64,000 nt of DNA from Hydractinia symbiolongicarpus (taxonomy: Eukaryota > Cnidaria > Hydrozoa > Anthoathecata > Hydractiniidae): contig NC_079876.1 of the NCBI RefSeq assembly GCF_029227915.1, forward strand, positions 16,678,001-16,742,000. The letters run 5' to 3'. Shown piece after piece: positions 23,331 through 33,693 of the stretch (its first letter is position 1; the number at the start of each line of letters is the position of its first letter). The position numbers and the translations under genes were made by a program. Under the pieces are notes generated by a model that worked only from the letters and a program-made list of their open reading frames with translations, ran no database searches and was not told the DNA's origin.

Positions 23331-24440
23331 CGTACTGAAAATTTTTCTGTTCGATTTTTATCAAGCCTGGTTTCGTTTATATTTCATTCAGGAAGCGACA
23401 CATGTCAAAGGTCACGTGTTTTTTTAACTGTCTGAAACTTGCCGCATGGTGCAATGTAAATCTTATTACAAACATCAACTGATATACTTTCTCAACCTCG
23501 TCCCCAAGTCTTGTTAGGCCTTTTATTTTTGAAGGCCTGAACAAGGCCCTGGCCCTGGCTGGTCACGTGACGACAGAATACCCACGTATAGTGGGTATTT
23601 TGAAAATAATTATTTGTCTCGCTCTTCCAAAATATACACAAGCAGTCGAGAAAAAAATAAAAGAACTGACAGAATTATTTAGAATGGTTAAAATAATATT
23701 AATAAGAAAAAAATATATATATATTTTAATATAAATATTTTTATCTAAATATTTTTATATAAATATTTTTTACATTGTGAAATCCAGATTGACGTCATCT
23801 CCTAGATGGTAAAAGAAACCCCATGAACATGTTGCCACAAAACTCATAAAACATTTTTGTGAATAATTATAAAATTAATGTCTGGGACAAATAGAAGTAG
23901 TGCCAAAAAGCATTCTTTCTTTTCAGCCTCCCAACAGGTAAGAATCAACGAGTTGCGTGAACCATCCTCGTCCCCAGGATTTGTTGCCTGATAAGTCAAA
24001 TCCGCTAGCGCTCGGGCTACATCTCAATAAGGCAAGAACCCCTGGGGACGTGGTTGTGCGTGGAGCCATTAACAGGGTAGATACTTTTTCAAAACGAGTA
24101 TAATATAAGATGAACACTTCACCGGATGTTTTGATCAACGCTTTTAAAAAGCCTGTGGTAAATTTTAATCATAGTAAATACAGTCCTGCGCAAATTTCAG
24201 CATAGATCTTGCGCCAGTTTCAATATGCACTCGTCTTTTACGTTGCACCTAGGGCTTCCCTTATTATAATACAGGAATTTACGGACTTCTATTTTGATCT
24301 GCGCGTTATTTTTGCTTGCCGGAACCTTTGCCCGTTTGCGTGAGTTCCATCATCGATCACAGGACATGTGATGATCAACGCTATCTGAATCAAAAACGTT
24401 TGCTGAGTTAAACTGTGTAAACAACAAAAACTCTGTCCAT
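23331..24440. other. Gene-free stretch with two hairpin elements
   Basis: Contains hairpin-type repeats at about 23490-23580 (arms 'cctcgtccccaagtc' and 'aaggccctggccctgg') and 23965-24065 (arms CCTCGTCCCCAGG and CCTGGGGACGTGG). It also has a short AT run near 23700-23770. The minus-strand frame 23923-24138 lies on the second hairpin and is not a gene. Confidence 0.5.
23965..24065. repeat. Hairpin MITE, best preserved copy
   Basis: CCTCGTCCCCAGG at the left and CCTGGGGACGTGG at the right are near-perfect reverse complements about 75 bp apart, with 'gctagcgctcgggc' in the loop. This short inverted-repeat form is typical of non-autonomous DNA elements; no target duplication was resolved. Confidence 0.65.
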
Positions 24441-25170
24441 GTGGGCATTGCTATACATTTTCTACACTTTTGCGGACTTTTCCGAGAGGGAAGTAGCAAA
24501 ATAAGTTATTGCTCATCTCCAGTACCTGTTACAATCTCATCTTCAAACAAAACAAAACAACCGTATGATATATATAAAACCGCTTATCCATGTGGGTATG
24601 GTGACATGATCCATCGATTTGGGAGATCCGTTCTAGAACTAAGTATGATTTTAAAATTCGTGTAAATTTGATTTATCAGCATTTTAAGTACAAATTGCGC
24701 GACCTCAAAAATTGCTTAGCTTTAATAAAGCTCAGAGAGTATGCTGATGCTGGTCATGAGTAAAATTCTGCTGGGGATTATTTGTTGATGGAACTATCCG
24801 TCCAATATGTCGAACCAAAAGATGTCAACAAGCTATATACAATGGCAATAAACAGATATATTCTTTTAAATTTTAAAGCGTTGTTGGACTAAACGGTTAA
24901 ATTGCAAGTTTGTATGGACCTACGGAGGGTAGGAGACGCGATTGTGCTCTTTTGAATACTTCCAGATTACTTCAAAGTTTACAACATTCACATTCTCCTC
25001 ATGAACAGTTATTGTGCATTTATGGTTATCCTGCATACCTCATTCGTCCACAAATACTATGGCCCTTTAAGGATGCGAATATACTACTAATCAAAGACCG
25101 TTAAATGAGGCCATGAGCAAAGTGAGAATATCTGTGGAATGTATATTTGGTGACAGTACACGAGTTCGTG
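24441..25170 (+). pseudogene. Dead Harbinger (HARBI1-like) transposase
   Basis: Separate frames read as consecutive parts of a Harbinger DDE transposase. They are YPCGYGDMIHRFGRSVLELS (about 24586-24645), then FVDGTIRPICRTKRCQQ (about 24782-24833), YGPTEGRRRD (about 24913-24942), YGYPAYLIRPQILWPFKDAN (about 25020-25078) and AMSKVRISVECIFGD (about 25110-25155). The first catalytic Asp is in FVDGT and the Glu in SVECIFG. The usual second Asp (YGDPAY in the family) is Tyr here. Several stops and shifts break the frame, so the copy is inactive. A link with the MADF gene at 8.7 kb is possible but the two are not one element. Confidence 0.75.
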
Positions 25171-25810
25171 TAAAGTATTCACAAACTTTCTTTTTTCTTT
25201 AACTTTTGTGATGATTCGTCACTTGATTCTTTATCTTTCGACTTTTTCTCTTCGCTCTTTTTCTCTACCAAAAATAAGTAAAATACATTACAAAGTCAAT
25301 CTTTAACAGAGAGTCTGTTTAGAATTTTGAGGTCGACAGAACAGGCCCTGTTTAAAATATCTCTGCCCTAGAACTTTCATTTCTAGAAGACAAGGAAGTA
25401 GCAAAAACATATCATAACTTATGTTTATTAATATCAAAAATAAATATGTGTTTCTAAATAACTATTTAGTGACAGTATACAAATGTCGTCCACAGAAAAT
25501 TGTTTTTTTTGTTTCAGGAGTATAGATAAATTGCAGCTGGTGCTGTCACCTAGCTTACTTTATATACACAACATCGGGTACTATAGGAATACAAACATCG
25601 TTCGAAGTTAACCTTTACCCAAAACGTCATTTGTTTAAGACAAAACGGTTTTGTGTGATGACACAATTACACAGTTCTTTGTGTGCTGTGAAATTCTATT
25701 TGTTGTGATTTTCAATATGTTTCCACAAACCAGTTAGTATCTGATTTTAATATATTGCAGGATAAAAAAATTCACTTATGGAACTAAAAACCCCGCAAAA
25801 TTTACTACGC
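25171..25810. other. No gene seen
   Basis: AT-rich spacer between the dead transposase and the minisatellite. Short frames only, no recognisable repeat family or domain. Confidence 0.4.
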
Positions 25811-25812
25811 TT

Positions 25813-27400
25813 AAGGCGGTATATACTCATAACTTTTGTTAATCTGTTGCAAAAGTTTATTCTCTTAAAATGGTATATACTCATAGCTTTGGTAAATCTG
25901 TTGCAAAAGTTTATTCTCTTAAAATGGTATATACTCATAGCTTTGGTAAATCTGTTATTCTTTTAAAATGGTATATACTCATAGCTTTGGTAAATCTGTT
26001 GCAAAAGTTTATTCTCTTAAAATGGTATATACTCATAGCTTTGGTAAATCTGTTGCAAAAGTTTATTCTCTTAAAATGGTATATACTCACAGCTTTTGGT
26101 AAATCTGTTGCAAAAGTTTATTCTCTTAAAATGGTATATACTAACAGCTTTGGTAAATCTGTTATTCTTTTAAAATGATATATACTCATAGTTTTGGTAA
26201 ATCTGTTGCAAAAGTTTATTCTCTTAAAATGGTATATACTCATAGCTTTGGTAAATCTGTTATTCTTTTAAAATGGTATATACTCATAGCTTTGGTAAAT
26301 CTGTTGCAAAAGTTTATTCTCTTAAAATGGTATATACTCACAGCTTTTGGTAAATCTGTTATTCTTTTAAAATGGTATATACTCATAGCTTTGGTAAATC
26401 TGTTGCAAAAGTTTATTCTCTTTAAATGATATATACTCATAGCTTTGGTAAATCTGTTATTCTTTTAAAATGGTATATACTCATAGCTTTGGTAAATCTG
26501 TTGCAAAAGTTTATTCCCTTTAAATGATATATACTCATAGCTTAGATAAATCTGTTATTCTTTTAAAATGGTATATACTCATAGCTTTGGTAAATCTGTT
26601 GCAAAAGTTTATTCTCTTAAAATGGTATATACTCATAGCTTTGGTAAATCTGTTGCAAAAGTTTATTCTCTTAAAATGGTATATACTCATAGCTTTGGTA
26701 AATCTGTTATTCTTTTAAAATGGTAAATACTCATAGCTTTGGTAAATCTGTTGCAAATGTTTATTCTCTTTAAATGATATATACTCATAGCTTAGGTAAA
26801 TCTGTTATTCTTTTAAAATGGTATATACTCATAGCTTTGGTAAATCTGTTGCAAAAGTTTATTCTCTTAAAATGGTATATACTCATAGCTTTGGTAAATC
26901 TGTTATTCTTTTAAAATGATATATACTCATAGCTTTGGTAAATCTGTTGCAAAAGTTTATTCCCTTTAAATGATATATACTCATAGCTTTGGTAAATCTG
27001 TTGCAAAATTTTATTCTCTTAAAGTGGCATATACTCATAGCTTTGGTAAATCTGTTATTCTTTTAAAATGGTAAATACTGATAGCTTTGGTAAATCTGTT
27101 GCAAATGTTTATTCTCTTTAAATGATATATACTCATAGCTTTGGTAAATCTGTTATTCTTTTAAAATGGTATATACTCATAGCTTTGGTAAATCTGTTAT
27201 TCTTTTAAAATGGTATATACTCATAGCTTTGGTAAATCTGTTATTCTTTTAAAATGGTATATACTCATAGCTTTGGTAAATCTGTTGCAAAAGTTTATTC
27301 TCTTAAAATGGTATATACTCATAGCTTTGGTAAATCTGTTATTCTTTTAAAATGGTATACACTCATAGCTTTGGTAAATCTGTTACAGAAGTTACCTAGC
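25813..27400. repeat. Compound minisatellite with 54-bp and 44-bp units
   Basis: About 30 head-to-tail units share a 31-bp core (starts 'ggtatatactcatagctt') and carry one of two alternative tails: a 23-bp 'gcaaaagtttattctc' type or a 13-bp 'attcttttaaaat' type. This makes units of 54 and 44 bp in mixed order. Variants such as 'aaatgatatata' recur at intervals, which suggests higher-order duplication. The open frames on both strands over this interval are products of the repeat and not genes. Confidence 0.9.
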
Positions 27401-28167
27401 CTTAGGTGGAAAATACCCAAAGCTTTGGTTAAAGTTGGTCTAGATACATTTCGGAATATTATGTTAAAGAAAGAAAATAGATTTACTTGAGAAAGAAAAA
27501 AAACTCCTAAATGGCGACTTGGAAATAACTTTTTGTGTGAACCAGTACTTTCTAAGGTATTTTCCAGAATATAAAAAAACATTTTGAGGGGGTGTATACA
27601 AACTCACAAATTCTAGATGAATAAATTCGTAAAACCTTCTTCAAACGTGTAGATTTTTGTGAGTAGGCTGTTTAGCTCTAAATAACAACAAAAACAACAA
27701 CATATTACTTCCTACAAAAACAAATTAGCGATTTTCATCTCTATATATGATTACAATCTATCCTGCACATTAATACGCGCCATTTGAAATGGAAAGCATT
27801 TACTATGCACGTGTTAAGGTACCCAGGATATATGAAACACGCATTACCCAAATTGATGTAAAATAAAACTATGTAAGATAAATTTGTTATCGAATAGTAT
27901 TTCGACTTACCGACTCTCAAGGCTCAGAAGAACAAACAGAAAAACCACAACCTTCACAATCTCTGCAGTAATAAGGTCTAGTTCCGAATTTGTACCAAAA
28001 AGGTTTTTACTTTTCTTGTCTGTTGTATGAGAACAATTTCATTTTAAAGCACAGTTATTATTTACCCAGGATAGCCTTTTCAGTTTCTAATAATGCTAAA
28101 TGTGCTATTTTGCTTTTAAAGCTCTAATTTGAGCTATGAAAAACATTTAAGCACAATAGCTGCTTGT
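27401..28167. other. No gene seen
   Basis: Unique AT-rich sequence. The block at 28060-28130 ('tacccaggatagc') resembles one near 52755, so a small dispersed repeat is likely. No coding region supported. Confidence 0.4.
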
Positions 28168-28370
28168 TTAACCCTATTCGGTCCGGGTTTTTTTTTAATA
28201 ACTCTTTATATTATGTTGCATGGCTAGAATACTTATTGAGTTTCAATATTTATCTATTAGACACCTGCATGCAAATTTTGTCATGATAATTTGATATTCT
28301 ATCTGAATGTCCTTATTTGAAAAGCATAGAACTATTATAAAATTTTGAATAACGTCATAATTATTACAAA

Positions 28371-29078
28371 CTAGTCGATAAGGCCCGTGGAAAAATCCAC
28401 TGAGGCAGGATAAAAATTTTGATGACGTCAGCAACCTACCATTAATAATTTAGAAGTTTTGTTTTCACGTTGCATCTATCGTGTAGAGATTAAAGCGCTG
28501 ATCAAGAAAATGTATATGATCATGTGCTTTTGATATGAGCAGTTAATGAAATATAAGGAGAGTTTTAAAAATTTAAATCAGCAATGGCCTCATCAAGATC
28601 AAAAATTTTTTTTTATAAATTTGTATACCTATTGCCTTCATCATATAGATCTTGAAACGCTGATCAAAAAAATGTATAGGATTATGTACTTTTGACAAAC
28701 GGTTGCAGAGATATCAAGGTTTAGAGGTTTTTTGATGACGTCATCAACCCGTCCATTCAGGAACGGATTCGGGGACCCAGGTTTGGAAAACTCACCCAAA
28801 TTGGTCCTAGGTGCTCCCTAGTTACCTACGCAGTGAAAAAATCATTGACGTCACCACCTCGTTTCCAAGTTATTTGGCCTCTAAATTTTAGGTGCACTGT
28901 AATGGCTTCATTAATTTAATATAGGATATTGACGTTAAAGTAGTGTTATTGACATCGCGCCGTAACGTCAGAAAATTTAACATATTAGACATAAGTCTTT
29001 CGGCAACATCAAAGGAAAATGAAGACATCCACTTTGCCTGTTACAAACAGACACAGTCTCTGTATTATTATAAGAGAC
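28371..29078. repeat. ACTAGTCG-family element, copy A
   Basis: Begins 'actagtcgataaggcccgtg' and ends 'gtattattataagaga'. In between are 'tgatcaagaaaatgtata' blocks (two, about 170 bp apart), 'gtcatcaacccgtccattc' and 'gtaatggcttca'. The same order recurs in copy B. No open frame is shared, so it is a non-coding, non-autonomous repeat of unknown class. Confidence 0.65.
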
Positions 29079-29236
29079 TAGCTACGCCTTTTCTTTTTTC
29101 CTTATATCAGAATATAAGATAAAGCTAGCTAGCTTTCATCGGTCAAAAATGTACAAAATAGTACATAAAGCTATACACCGTTTATTAGCTTGGTATTAAA
29201 GAGCATGTCATGAAAAGCACAAGCTGTTTATTGTTT

Positions 29237-30052
29237 ACTAGTCGATAAGGCCCGTTGAAAAATCCACTTAGGCAGAAGGACAATGGAAAAATAGGTTGTT
29301 TTAGATATTTTGCTGACGTCAGCAGTGCAATTACAAAAATTTTTGGCGAAATTTAGTTTATTCTTTGCCTGTACTGTGCAGAGGTATAAACGCTGACTAA
29401 GAAAATGTATATGATCATGTCTTTTTGATAAGCGGTTAATGAGATATAACGGTAAATTTTGCTGACGTCAACAATGGCCAGTCAAACCCCCAAAAATTTT
29501 TTTTAAAAAATTTGTATACCTGCTGCCTTTATTGTATACGTCTTGAAACGCTGATCAAGAAAATGTATAGGATCGCGTATTTTTGACAAACGGTTGCAGA
29601 GATATTAGGGTTCGAAGGTTTTTTGGCGACGTCATCAAGCCGTCCATTCCGAAACGGATTCGGGGACCTAAGTTTGGGAAACTTACCCAAAGTGGTCCCT
29701 AGTTACCTACGAAGGAGATGACGTCAGTTATTTCCACTCGTTTCCAAGTTATTTAGCCTTAAATTTAATCTTAATATACTTTCCTTTGACGTCAATATTG
29801 CTCTAACGTCAAAGTTTGCTAATTTACAGAACAAATTTCTGCACTCAAAGTTTTAAGTGCATTGTAATGGCTTCACTAATCTTAATTAACTTTCCTTTGA
29901 CATCAATACTATTTTATCGGTAAAGTTTGGTAAATTACAGAACAATTTTATAGGAGATGTTTTATAGAATTTGTTAAAGAAAATTTTGAAGAATGTAATC
30001 CACTTTGCAAAAGTGACAGAAAGACACACGGAATTAGCGTATTATTATAGAG
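29237..30052. repeat. ACTAGTCG-family element, copy B
   Basis: Second copy in the same orientation, starting 'actagtcgataaggcccgtt' and ending 'gtattattatagaga'. It is about 100 bp longer than copy A because the 'gtaatggcttca' block and a following 'ctttgacgtcaa'-type stretch are repeated at about 29780-29960. Confidence 0.65.
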
Positions 30053-30953
30053 ATTATAAAATTCAGGAAAGGTGTTTCAGCCGTTTTATTTCAAGAGATA
30101 CTTCCTCTTAATTTGCGAGCGTGGCAATCGACTAATTTGAAAAAATAATTTTTTATATGAAAAGTATATTAAAGTTGAGGACGGACTCGTTACATTTTCG
30201 GACTCAAAATAATAATAATAAAAGTAACAAAATGATAAGAATAAAAATTAAAGAAAAAAGTAACGAAAAATTGCTCATTTTTTTTTAAAGCAGTACTTGT
30301 GCCGTGTAAAGCATTAGACACCAGCATGCAAAATGTTTAGGTCCCATATCTTTCAGAGGCTTTGATATTGGCTATTACTCGAAACTACCCCTAAAAATCT
30401 CTTTGAAACCCTTATAATGGGGAAAATATAATAACTCTTGTTAAGATTATGTTTAGAACTTGAAACTTACAACACAACTTTGTTTTATCAAGAAGAAACA
30501 TTTTGCATGTTTTAGTCACGTAGTTAATCCGATTTATCGATTTTTTCGGGTAAAATTTTAAATTTTTACCCGAAAATCGAAAAAAACGGATTTTCGGGCA
30601 ATATTTGGCAATTTTTCATACGATCTATGTAAAAACCGGAAAATATGTTAGATAACTTTTATTTAGCTTTCAGAAACTTCAAACTGAATGTAAAAATTCG
30701 CTCTAGAACTAAAGTAATTGAATTTTAAGCAGATAGTGGTATTTTGAACAAATTTCAAGCTTTTGATTACGTCACAGAAAAAGTGCTAATGCAAGTAAAA
30801 ATTTATTGCTGCCATTTTGTTCCCTTTGACATACTATAAGTGTGCCAAGTTTTATTCAATTTAGACAATCCTATGAAAGGTTATTGAGGGGGAGGGGAAG
30901 AGGGAATCCCCCGGTCATAATATGTTCGAAAACCCCGGACCAAATAGGGTTAG

Positions 30954-31815
30954 GCTTCGTTTTCAATGGTGACTAATGCGAAATAACATAATTAATTTTT
31001 GAACATAATTTCTTAGTTCAAAGTGGAAACATGTATAGTTTGTGTTATTTCAAACTCAAAACTTCAAGTTTCATGAAACAACGTGAACTTGACATCTACA
31101 TTTTTTTGGTACTGTTCCTCTTTACTTCATGAAATAAAGAAACATCAAAGGAATACTGATATTTTTATGCAAATATGAGTTGCAAAACATACAGTGTAAG
31201 AATTTTCGAGATAAATACGCTTTAAAAACACGTATTTAAGGTTTAAAAAAGAACATTTTATAATAAAAGTGAATTTGTTTTTTTCATTGGTGGAACGTTT
31301 GCAGAAAGGCCCCTGACGTGACTCAATTATCGATTGAACCCACAATCTTCCGCACTGGAGGCGAAAGCTCTACCACAAACCCACCATTTTATGGTGAATG
31401 CTCTGCCTCAAGGACACCAGTCGTTGAGGGTTAAGCATGTTTAATATTTTATTTATAACTTCGTTTACTTTTAATCCCCAAACATACTAAGGTATACCAG
31501 GTAACAATGCTTTTGAGATATCAAGATTTAAATTTTGTGAGAAAAGGTCCCATTTATTTTCCCATTTTTTACCCAGTGCTTAATTAACCGCCCAATCTGA
31601 AGAAACACCGCTTTAACTTAGTGTCGAAAAGCGCCTAATGCCCAAGTATGCATTCACTCTGATTGAGTGTCCATGGTCTTTGACTGTGGGGCTATTTAAG
31701 CTAGTGGGTAAGCTGTGAATTAATACAACAAGTAAATAGTCAAGTAATTCCAAGATGTTACACATTTCCAAACAACGTGTAGTCTCAAAATGAGAATATT
31801 TATCAAATTCTGCAT
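30954..31815. other. No gene seen apart from the SINE-like piece
   Basis: Intergenic or downstream sequence of the minus-strand splicing-factor gene. The small minus-strand frame at 31145-31345 overlaps the tRNA-like repeat and is not supported. Confidence 0.4.
31290..31390 (-). repeat. tRNA-like SINE head (degenerate)
   Basis: On the minus strand, GTGGTAGAGC is followed by a 5-bp stem TTCGC/GCGGA enclosing the seven-base loop CTCCAGT, then a B-box-like GGGTTCAATC. This gives a D-arm/anticodon-arm/T-arm order with anticodon position CCA, but the acceptor stem and T stem do not close. It fits a tRNA-derived SINE or decayed tRNA copy better than a working tRNA gene. Confidence 0.45.
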
Positions 31816-31818
31816 TAC

Positions 31819-31936
31819 CTTGGTCATCAGCCTCTGCTTCCTTGTCTTTATTTTTTTCTTTGACTTCTCCTTCCTCTTTTTTCTTGCTTTTTCCTTCCTT
31901 TTCTCTTTTTCTCGATCTTTCTCTTTCTTCTTTTTC
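31819..31936 (-). CDS. Candidate extra C-terminal exon, Lys/Glu-rich, of the splicing-factor gene
   Basis: On the minus strand TTTAG precedes 31936 and CCAAG|GTAATG follows 31819, giving a 118-nt exon. In one frame it reads EKEERERSRKREKEGKSKKK and continues acidic-lysine-rich; in another it reads KKKKEKDREKEKRKEK. Both are like the charged tails after the RS domain in SRSF11 and SREK1. However, the RS exon upstream at 33694-33766 ends in its own stop, so this exon needs alternative splicing or belongs to another transcript. Phase alone does not settle which. Confidence 0.45.
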
Positions 31937-31949
31937 CTAAACAAATGCA

Positions 31950-33690
31950 TTGCTGACTTTAAAAAAAATAAATCAAGTTATATAGGTTGAGAGGATTATC
32001 AATGGTAAAAAATACTGCATGCACAAACTAAACAATAATTTTAAACATCTGATCCGGCATTGTAAAAGCAGAATCAAGTACTTCTACTTTTAAACACACC
32101 GAAACGTAAGCACTCGTCAATGCTTTTGAAAACGTGCTACGAAATACCAGTGCTTTTTGTTTGTGAATGAGTAACTTTAGCTTATAACATAAAAAAAAAT
32201 TTATTCACCCTGATGCATTCTTTTAAGTTGGTATTGAGGTAAACTAAGTGACCAGCCTGCAAACAACTTTTTCAGCTACTTTTTTATTATATCTGACACA
32301 TGTTTGTTACCATTATATTTCCATTATTCAAAAAAAACGATGCACAAATAATTTTGAGTTTAATATTTTTGCAGAATATAGGTATCAAATGTTGCAAATG
32401 TATGGAATAAAAACATAAAAATAGAAAAAATACGTTTTATAATGATATATAACTATAATATAAGTGAATAGTAAGTGAGAATATTTATAGCATATTATAA
32501 AAAGATTGTTACATCATTTTCCATTTCACCTAATAAATCCACACCAAATCCTCTTAAAGTAATAAATTCTAAAAAATTCAATAGCAGATGGCTACTACAA
32601 ACAATATTCAGTTTGGATAGGTAGCGTGACAATTTATTTTAGGGTAACTTTTTACTTGTGATTTTTTTGCATATCTCTGTAAATAGCTAGCTAGCTATAA
32701 CTGTCCGCTGTAAAAGTCAGCTTAGGGAAAACGTCAATATTTTAATTGTTAACTTGAGTGTCAACTACAAAATAATTTAGATATCTATTGTTAAAATTAT
32801 ATTATTAGTATCTAGATCCAAATAAGTAGCCATCTAATTTTGACAGCCATGAAAACAACATTGGCTTCAGGATTTGGATTATAAAAAAAAAAATCTTAAA
32901 TAAAAACTTTGAGTTGATTATTTTAACAAACATTTGTTCTTTTTTAATCGAATCTGCTTCTAAACATCTCGTAGCAAACGGCAGTAAACTCAACTTTAAA
33001 TTGAGGAAATACAACAATTCTTTAACGTTTCAGTCTGTTTTTGCTTTGTTCAACTTTATTTCCAGTCAGGTGCGCACTTTTTGCCATGTTTTTATCTTCT
33101 TTAGAGCAGAAATCAGTCCTGGCAAAACATTTTTATTAATTTAATTAAAAAATACGAATAATATTTAATAAGGTTGAACAGGCGGATCCACAATACTTTG
33201 AAGCTGATGCTGCAAAATTGCTATCTAACTTATTTATGTTACTTTATTCTCTTGAAATCATTAAAGCAACCATGTAGAATCAACATTTATCTACATTTAG
33301 GTAATGAAGTTTGACAAATTTAAATTTTTTTGTCCAATTGTAAAAGTCCAAAAAAAACAAGAAGAGGAAGATCTTAATTATACAATTTGTATAACTTAGC
33401 CATTTCAGAATTCACAAAACCAAAAATAGATAAAGAAACAACTAAGGTAACAAAGAATCCAATACACAAGCACGCAAGAACTATCATATTTTCAAGATAG
33501 GAATTTCGCAAATTACATTTCTAGTCTATTTGGGAAAAATGGGACACATTAGTATCTGTGATATTGCCAACATACAGTATTTCTTTATTAGATAATGAAG
33601 AAATCGTAATTTAAACAAATTCTGACAACAACTTGTATCAAGTGACAAATAACAACAAGTCAGTGATCATATACATACTTGGAGGATGAT
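31950..33690. other. No gene seen; likely 3' intron or UTR of the splicing-factor gene
   Basis: AT-rich. Overlapping short frames at 32805-33144 on opposite strands have no domain or splice support. Confidence 0.4.
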
Positions 33691-33693
33691 CTA

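Larger units (their letters stand above)
28172..30949. mobile_element. piggyBac-like TIR element (non-autonomous), 2.8 kb
   Basis: The left end reads CCCTATTCGGTCCGGG preceded by TTAA. The right end, reverse-complemented, reads CCCTATTTGGTCCGGG and is followed by TTAG. Ends beginning with CCC next to TTAA are the hallmark of piggyBac-type elements; the right flank has one change. No transposase frame is present. The interior holds two copies of the ACTAGTCG family plus a palindrome at about 30540-30600 ('cgattttttcgggtaaaat' facing its complement). Confidence 0.6.

Noticed and set aside
25813-27400. CRISPR-like array
   Set aside because: Tails between cores are only two recurrent types, not unique spacers, and the context is a eukaryotic genome.
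25747-27582. Many open frames with repeated YILIALVNLL-like peptides
   Set aside because: Products of the 54/44-bp minisatellite; unit lengths are not coding-constrained and frames change between units.
31290-31390. Functional tRNA-Trp gene
   Set aside because: Acceptor and T stems do not pair; reported as a SINE-like repeat instead.
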